Source of the DNA: Elmis aenea
Lineage: Eukaryota; Arthropoda; Insecta; Coleoptera; Elmidae
Reading direction: 5' to 3'
DNA length: 64,000 nt
Assembly (NCBI GenBank): GCA_947652605.1
Contig: OX393577.1
Location: forward strand, 65,868,108 to 65,932,107
Below are positions 55,801-64,000 of the stretch, piece after piece (within the stretch, counting starts at the first letter, position 1; each line of letters begins with the position of its first letter). A program made the translations under genes and the position numbers. The notes under the pieces were generated by a model. It had not been told where the DNA came from. It searched no databases and saw only the letters and a list, made by a program, of their open reading frames with translations.

Positions 55801-58800
55801 GCGATGGATAAACTGTTCCTGTGATATACAAATCAATAATTAAAATTGTTTAGAAAGAGTCGCTCAAGGAACATATGTATTAACTAATGCACGGTATTTT
55901 TAGGAAATTATTAAAAATTAAAACCAGCTTATTGAAAGACATATGCAAAAAAATTGTATTCCTGTAAAGAGGCGATGGATAAACTGTTCCTGTGATATAC
56001 AAATCAATAATTAAAATTGTTCAGAAATAGTCGCTCAAGGAACATATGTATTAAACAATGCACGGTATTTTTAGGAAATTATTAAAAATTAAAACCAGCT
56101 CATTGAAAGACATATGCAAAACAATTGTATTCATGTAAAGAGGCGATGGATAAACTGTTCCTGTGATATGCAAATCAATAATTGAAATTGTTTCGAAATA
56201 GTCGCACAAGGAACATATGTATTAACTAAAGCACGGTATTTTTAGGAAATTATTCAAAATTAATGCCAGCTCATTGAAAGACATATGCAAAACAATTGTA
56301 TTCATGTAAAGAGGCGATGGATAAACTGTTTCTGTGATATACAAATCAATAATTAAAATTGTTTAGAAATAGTCGCTCAAGGAACATATGTATTAACTAA
56401 AGCACGGTATTTTTAGGAAATTATTAAAAATTAAAACCAGCTCATTGAAAGACATATGCAAAACAATTGTATTCATGTAAAGAGGCGATGGATAAACTGT
56501 TCCTGTGATATTCAAATCAATAATTAAAATCGTTTAGAAATAGTCGCTCAAGGAACATATGTATTAACTAAAGCACGGTATTTTTAGGAAATTATTAAAA
56601 ATTAAAACCAGCTCATTGAAAGACATATGCAAAACAATTGTATTCATGTAAAGAGGCGATGGATAAACTGTTCCTGTGATATACAAATCAATAATTAAAA
56701 TTGTTCAGAAATAGTCGCTCAAGGAACATATGTAATAAACAATGCACGGTATTTTTAGGAAATTATTAAAAATTAAAACCAGCTCATTAAAAGACATATG
56801 CAAAAAAATTGTATTCCTGTAAAGAGGCGATGGATAAACTGTTCCTGTGATATACAAATCAATAATTAAAATTGTTTAGAAATAGTCGCTCAAGGAACAT
56901 ATGTATTAACTAAAGCACGGTATTTTTAGGAAATTATTAAAAATTAAAACCAGCTCATTGAAAGACTTATGCAAAACAATTGTATTCATGTAAAGAGGCG
57001 ATGGATAAACTGTTCCTGTCATATACAAATCAATAATTGAAATTGTTTCGAAATAGTCGCACAAGGAACATATGTATTAACTAAAGCACGGTATTTTTAG
57101 GAAATTATTAAAAATTAATACCAGCTCATTAAAAGACATATGCAAAACAATTGTATTCATGTAAAGAGGCGATGGATAAACTGTTCCTGTGATATACAAA
57201 TCAATAATTAAAATTGTTTCGAAATTGTCGCTCAAGGAACATATGTATTAACTAAAGCACGGTATTTTTAGGAAATTATTAAAAATTAAAACCAGCTCAC
57301 TGAAAGACATATGCAAAACAATTGTATTCATGTAAAGAGGCGATGGATAAACTGTTCCTGTGATATACAAATCAATAATAAAAATTGTTTCGAAATAGTC
57401 GCACAAGGAACATATGTATTAACTAAAGCACGGTATTTTTAGGAAATTATTAAAAATTAAAACCAGCTCATTGAAAGACATATGCAAAACAATTGTATTC
57501 CTGTAAAGAGGCGATGGATAAACTGTTCCTGTGATATACAAATCAATAATTAAAATTGTTTAGAAATAGTAGCACAAGGAACATATGTATTAACTAAAGC
57601 ACGGTATTTTTAGGAAATTAGTAAAAATTAAAACCAGCTCTTTGAAAGACATTCGCATAACAATTGTATTTATGTAAAGAGGCGATGGATAAACTGTTTC
57701 TGTGATATACAAATCAATAATTAAAAATGTTCAGAAATAGTCGCTCAAGAAACATATGTATTAACTAAAGCACGGTATTTTTAGGAAATTATTAAAAATT
57801 AAAACCAGCTCATTGAAAGACATATGCAAAACAATTGTATTCCTGTAAAGAGGCGATGGATAAACTGTTCCTGTGATATACAAATCAATAAATAAAATTG
57901 TTTAGAAATAGTCGCTCAAGGAACATATGTATTAACTAAAGCACGGTATTTTTAGGAAATTATTAAAAATTAAAACCAGCTCATTGAAAGACATATGCAA
58001 AACAATTGTATTCATGTAAAGAGGCGATGGATAAACTGTTCCTGTGATATTCAAATCAATAATTAAAATCGTTTCGAAATAGTCGCACAAGGAACATATG
58101 TATTAACTAAAGCACGGTATTTTTAGGAAATTATTAAAAATTAATACCAGCTCATTAAAAGACATATGCAAAACAATTGTATTCATGTAAAGAGGCGATG
58201 GATAAACTGTTCCTGTCATATACAAATCAATAATTGAAATTGTTTCGAAATAGTCGCACAAGGAACATATGTATTAACTAATGCACGGTATTTTTAGGAA
58301 ATTATTAAAAATTAAAACCAGCTTATTGAAAGACTTATGCAAAAAAATTGTATTCCTGTAAAGAGGCGATGGATAAACTGTTCCTGTGATATACAAATCA
58401 ATAATTAAAATTGTTTAGAAATAGTCGCTCAAGGAACATATGTATTAACTAAAGCACGGTATTTTTAGGAAATTATTAAAAATTAAAACCAGCTCATTGA
58501 AAGACATATGCAAAACAATTGTATTCATGTAAAGAGGCGATGGATAAACTGTTCCTGTGATATACAAATCAATAATTGAAATTGTTTCGAAATAGTCGCA
58601 CAAGGAACATATGTATTAACTAAAGCACGGTAATTTTAGGAAATTATTAAAAATTAATGCCAGCTCATTGAAAGACATATGCAAAACAATTGTATTCATG
58701 TAAAGAGGCGATGGATAAACTGTTTCTGTGATATACAAATCAATAATTAAAATTGTTTAGAAATAGTCGCTCAAGGAACATATGTATTAACTAAAGCACG

Positions 58801-61800
58801 GTATTTTTAGGAAATTATTAAAAATTAAAACCAGCTCATTGAAAGACATATGCAAAACAATTGTATTCATGTAAAGAGGCGATGGATAAACTGTTCCTGT
58901 GATATACAAATTAATAATTAAAATTGTTTAGAAATAGTCGCTCAAGGAACATATGTATTAACTAAAGCACGGTATTTTTAGGAAATTATTAAAAATTAAA
59001 ACCAGCTCATTGAAAGACATATGCAAAACAATTGTATTCATGTAAAGAGGCGATGGATAAACTGTTCCTGTGATATACAAATCAATAATTTAAATTGTTC
59101 AGAAATAGTCGCTCAAAGAACATATGTATTAACTAATGCACGGTATTTTTAGGAAATTAATAAAAATTAAAACCAGCTCATTGAAAGACATATGCAAAAC
59201 AATTGTATTCCTGTAAAGAGGCGATGGATAAACTGTTCCTGTGATATACAAATCAATAATTAAAATTGTTTAGAAATAGTCGCTCAAGGAACATATGTAT
59301 TAACTAAAGCATGGTATTTTTAGGAAATTATTAAAAATTAAAACCAGCTCATTGAAAGACATATGCAAAACAATTGTATTCCTGTAAAGAGGCGATGGAT
59401 AAACTGTTCCTGTGATATACAAATCAATAATTAAAATTGTTTAGAAATAGTAGCACAAGGAACATATGTATTAACTAAAGCACGGTATTTTTAGGAAATT
59501 ATTAAAAATTAAAACCAGCTCATTGAAAGACATATGCAAAACAATTGTATTCCTGTAAAAAGGCGATGGATAAACTGTTCCTGTGATATACAAATCAATA
59601 ATTAAAATTGTTTAGAAAGAGTCGCTCAAGGAACATATGTATTAACTAATGCACGGTATTTTTAGGAAATTATTAAAAATTAAAACCAGCTTATTGAAAG
59701 ACATATGCAAAACAATTGTATTCATGTAAAGAGGCGATAGATAAACTGTTCCTGTGATATACAAATCAATAATTGAAATTGTTTCGAAATAGTCGCACAA
59801 GGAACATATGTATTAACTAATGCACGGTATTTTTAGGAAATTATTAAAAATTAAAACCAGCTCATTGAAAGACATATGCAAAACAATTGTATTCATGTAA
59901 AGAGGCGATGGATAAACTGTTCCTGTCATATACAAATCAATAATTGAAATTGTTTCGAAATAGTCGCACAAGGAACATATGTATTATCTAAAGCACGGTA
60001 TTTTTAGGAAATTATTAAAAATTAAAACCAGCTCATTGAAAGACATATGCAAAACAATTGTATTCATGTAAAGAGGCGATGGATAAACTGTTCCTGTGAT
60101 ATACAAATCAATAATTTAAATTGTTCAGAAATAGTCGCTCAAAGAACATATGTATTAACTAATGCACGGTATTTTTAGGAAATTAATAAAAATTAAAACC
60201 AGCTCATTGAAAGACATATGCAAAACAATTGTATTCCTGTAAAGAGGCGATGGATAAACTGTTCCTGTGATATACAAATCAATAATTAAAATTGTTTAGA
60301 AATAGTCGCTCAAGGAACATATGTATTAACTAAAGCATGGTATTTTTAGGAAATTATTAAAAATTAAAACCAGCTCATTGAAAGACATATGCAAAACAAT
60401 TGTATTCCTGTAAAGAGGCGATGGATAAACTGTTCCTGTGATATACAAATCAATAATTAAAATTGTTTAGAAATAGTAGCACAAGGAACATATGTATTAA
60501 CTAAAGCACGGTATTTTTAGGAAATTATTAAAAATTAAAACCAGCTCATTGAAAGACATATGCAAAACAATTGTATTCCTGTAAAAAGGCGATGGATAAA
60601 CTGTTCCTGTGATATACAAATCAATAATTAAAATTGTTTAGAAAGAGTCGCTCAAGGAACATATGTATTAACTAATGCACGGTATTTTTAGGAAATTATT
60701 AAAAATTAAAACCAGCTTATTGAAAGACATATGCAAAAAAATTGTATTCCTGTAAAGAGGCGATGGATAAACTGTTCCTGTGATATACAAATCAATAATT
60801 AAAATTGTTCAGAAATAGTCGCTCAAGGAACATATGTATTAAACAATGCACGGTATTTTTAGGAAATTATTAAAAATTAAAACCAGCTCATTGAAAGACA
60901 TATGCAAAACAATTGTATTCATGTAAAGAGGCGATGGATAAACTGTTCCTGTGATATACAAATCAATAATTGAAATTGTTTCGAAATAGTCGCACAAGGA
61001 ACATATGTATTAACTAAAGCACGGTATTTTTAGGAAATTATTCAAAATTAATGCCAGCTCATTGAAAAACATATGCACAACAATTGTATTCATGTAAAGA
61101 GGCGATGGATAAACTGTTTCTGTGATATACAAATCAATAATTAAAATTGTTTAGAAATAGTCGCTCAAGGAACATATGTATTAACTAAAGCACGGTATTT
61201 TTAGGAAATTATTAAAAATTAAAACCAGCTCATTGAAAGACATATGCAAAACAATTGTATTCATGTAAAGAGGCGATGGATAAACTGTTCCTGTGATATT
61301 CAAATCAATAATTAAAATCGTTTAGAAATAGTCGCTCAAGGAACATATGTATTAACTAAAGCACGGTATTTTTAGGAAATTATTAAAAATTAAAACCAGC
61401 TCATTGAAAGACATATGCAAAACAATTGTATTCATGTAAAGAGGCGATGGATAAACTGTTCCTGTGATATACAAATCAATAATTAAAATTGTTTAGAAAG
61501 AGTCGCTCAAGGAACATATGTATTAACTAATGCACGGTATTTTTAGGAAATTATTAAAAATTAAAACCAGCTTATTGAAAGACATATGCAAAAAAATTGT
61601 ATTCCTGTAAAGAGGCGATGGATAAACTGTTCCTGTGATATACAAATCAATAATTAAAATTGTTCAGAAATAGTCGCTCAAGGAACATATGTATTAAACA
61701 ATGCACGGTATTTTTAGGAAATTATTAAAAATTAAAACCAGCTCATTGAAAGACATATGCAAAACAATTGTATTCATGTAAAGAGGCGATGGATAAACTG

Positions 61801-64000
61801 TTCCTGTGATATACAAATCAATAATTAAAATTGTTCAGAAATAGTCGCTCAAGGAACATATGTATTAAACAATGCACGGTATTTTTAGGAAATTATTAAA
61901 AATTAAAACCAGCTCATTGAAAGACATATGCAAAACAATTGTATTCATGTAAAGAGGCGATGGATAAACTGTTCCTGTGATATACAAATCAATAATTTAA
62001 ATTGTTCAGAAATAGTCGCTCAAAGAACATATGTATTAACTAATGCACGGTATTTTTAGGAAATTAATAAAAATTAAAACCAGCTCATTGAAAGACATAT
62101 GCAAAACAATTGTATTCCTGTAAAGAGGCGATGGATAAACTGTTCCTGTGATATACAAATCAATAATTAAAATTGTTCAGAAATAGTCGCTCAAAGAACA
62201 TATGTATTAACTAATGCACGGTATTTTTAGGAAATTATTAAAAATTAAAACCAGCTCATTGAAAGACATATGCAAAACAATTGTATTCCTGTAAAGAGGC
62301 GATGGATAAACTGTTCCTGTGATATACAAATCAATAATTAAAATTGTTTAGAAATAGTAGCACAAGGAACATATGTATTAACTAAAGCACGGTATTTTTA
62401 GGAAATTATTAAAAATTAAAACCAGCTCATTGAAAGACATATGCAAAACAATTGTATTCCTGTAAAAAGGCGATGGATAAACTGTTCCTGTGATATACAA
62501 ATCAATAATTAAAATTGTTTAGAAAGAGTCGCTCAAGGAACATATGTATTAACTAATGCACGGTATTTTTAGGAAATTATTAAAAATTAAAACCAGCTCA
62601 TTGAAAGACATATGCAAAACAATTGTATTCATGTAAAGAGGCGATAGATAAACTGTTCCTGTGATATACAAATCAATAATTGAAATTGTTTCGAAATAGT
62701 CGCACAAGGAACATATGTATTAACTAATGCACGGTATTTTTAGGAAATTATTAAAAATTAAAACCAGCTCATTGAAAGACATATGCAAAACAATTGTATT
62801 CATGTAAAGAGGCGATGGATAAACTGTTCCTGTCATATACAAATCAATAATTGAAATTGTTTCGAAATAGTCGCACAAGGAACATATGTATTATCTAAAG
62901 CACGGTATTTTTAGGAAATTATTAAAAATTAAAACCAGCTCATTGAAAGACATATGCAAAACAATTGTATTCATGTAAAGAGGCGATGGATAAACTGTTC
63001 CTCTGATATACAAATCAATAATTTAAATTGTTCAGAAATAGTCGCTCAAAGAACATATGTATTAACTAATGCACGGTATTTTTAGGAAATTAATAAAAAT
63101 TAAAACCAGCTCATTGAAGGACATATGCAAAACAATTGTATTCCTGTAAAGAGGCGATGGATAAACTGTTCCTGTGATATACAAATCAATAATTAAAATT
63201 GTTTAGAAATAGTCGCTCAAGGAACATATGTATTAACTAAAGCATGGTATTTTTAGGAAATTATTAAAAATTAAAACCAGCTCATTGAAAGACATATGCA
63301 AAACAATTGTATTCCTGTAAAGAGGCGATGGATAAACTGTTCCTGTGATATACAAATCAATAATTAAAATTGTTTAGAAATAGTAGCACAAGGAACATAT
63401 GTATTAACTAAAGCACGGTATTTTTAGGAAATTATTAAAAATTAAAACCAGCTCATTGAAAGACATATGCAAAACAATTGTATTCCTGTAAAAAGGCGAT
63501 GGATAAACTGTTCCTGTGATATACAAATCAATAATTAAAATTGTTTAGAAAGAGTCGCTCAAGGAACATATGTATTAACTAATGCACGGTATTTTTAGGA
63601 AATTATTAAAAATTAAAACCAGCTTATTGAAAGACATATGCAAAAAAATTGTATTCCTGTAAAGAGGCGATGGATAAACTGTTCCTGTGATATACAAATC
63701 AATAATTAAAATTGTTCAGAAATAGTCGCTCAAGGAACATATGTATTAAACAATGCACGGTATTTTTAGGAAATTATTAAAAATTAAAACCAGCTCATTG
63801 AAAGACATATGCAAAACAATTGTATTCATGTAAAGAGGCGATGGATAAACTGTTCCTGTGATATACAAATCAATAATTGAAATTGTTTCGAAATAGTCGC
63901 ACAAGGAACATATGTATTAACTAAAGCACGGTATTTTTAGGAAATTATTCAAAATTAATGCCAGCTCATTGAAAGACATATGCAAAACAATTGTATTCAT
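43872..64000. repeat. 171-bp satellite array, right block
   Basis: About 118 monomers, continuing to the window edge. A 4959-bp (29-monomer) offset links matching private variants: GTATTAAACAATGCACGG at 46648 and 51607, and at 48871 and 53830. Other offsets of 7011 (41) and 2907 (17 monomers) place the same variant at 60841 and 63748. The variants GTAGCACAAGG, TTATCTAAAGC and AATTAATAAAAATT recur in a fixed order. No gene seen. Confidence 0.97.

Noticed and set aside
1..64000. Tandem array as an assembly artefact
   Set aside because: Monomers carry many private variants in consistent higher-order patterns, and the two insertions give unique anchors; still, exact copy number cannot be verified from the sequence alone.

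Overview
The window is eukaryotic, most likely from an arthropod (probably insect) nuclear genome. It is a megasatellite array interrupted by two mobile elements. About 45 kb is a head-to-tail, AT-rich satellite with a 171-bp monomer (roughly 260 copies), arranged in long higher-order periods. The arthropod assignment is an inference from the type of virus-like transposon, its short introns and its protein families; no host single-copy gene is present to refine it.

Layout: satellite 1-16374; a 5'-truncated LTR-retrotransposon remnant on the minus strand 16375-17551 (one complete LTR, a polypurine tract and part of the internal region); satellite 17552-25980; a complete Polinton/Maverick (adintovirus-like) element 25981-43871; satellite 43872-64000. 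The Polinton is bounded by about 265-bp terminal inverted repeats and a perfect 6-bp target duplication (AAAATT), and it reads straight back into the satellite in phase.

The 17,891-bp Polinton carries a full virion and replication set. Minus strand, left half: two secreted or membrane glycoprotein-like ORFs, a chromodomain integrase, a fibre-like coiled-coil protein, a conserved 303-aa protein and the packaging ATPase. Plus strand, centre: a PLA2-domain minor capsid protein, an adenain-like protease, a penton-like protein, a small 67-aa protein and the major capsid protein. Minus strand: a 129-aa unknown and protein-primed DNA polymerase B. Plus strand, right: a 118-aa unknown, a nucleotidyltransferase-fold protein and a 178-aa protein with an internal duplication. 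Minus strand, at the right end: an 87-aa unknown. Integrase, polymerase, ATPase, protease and capsid ORFs are all open, and the TIRs are almost identical, so the insertion looks young.

Points of most interest: (1) the polymerase ORF is joined in frame, by consensus splice sites, to two upstream exons encoding C2H2 zinc fingers, and the first finger carries an in-frame TAA; (2) a small fibre-like gene overlaps the integrase start by ATGA; (3) two signal-peptide glycoprotein-like ORFs sit at the left end; (4) a repeated promoter module precedes the 118-aa and nucleotidyltransferase genes; (5) a duplicated bidirectional poly(A) cassette flanks the 129-aa gene and looks like a cargo slot; (6) a long imperfect palindrome lies just inside the right TIR.
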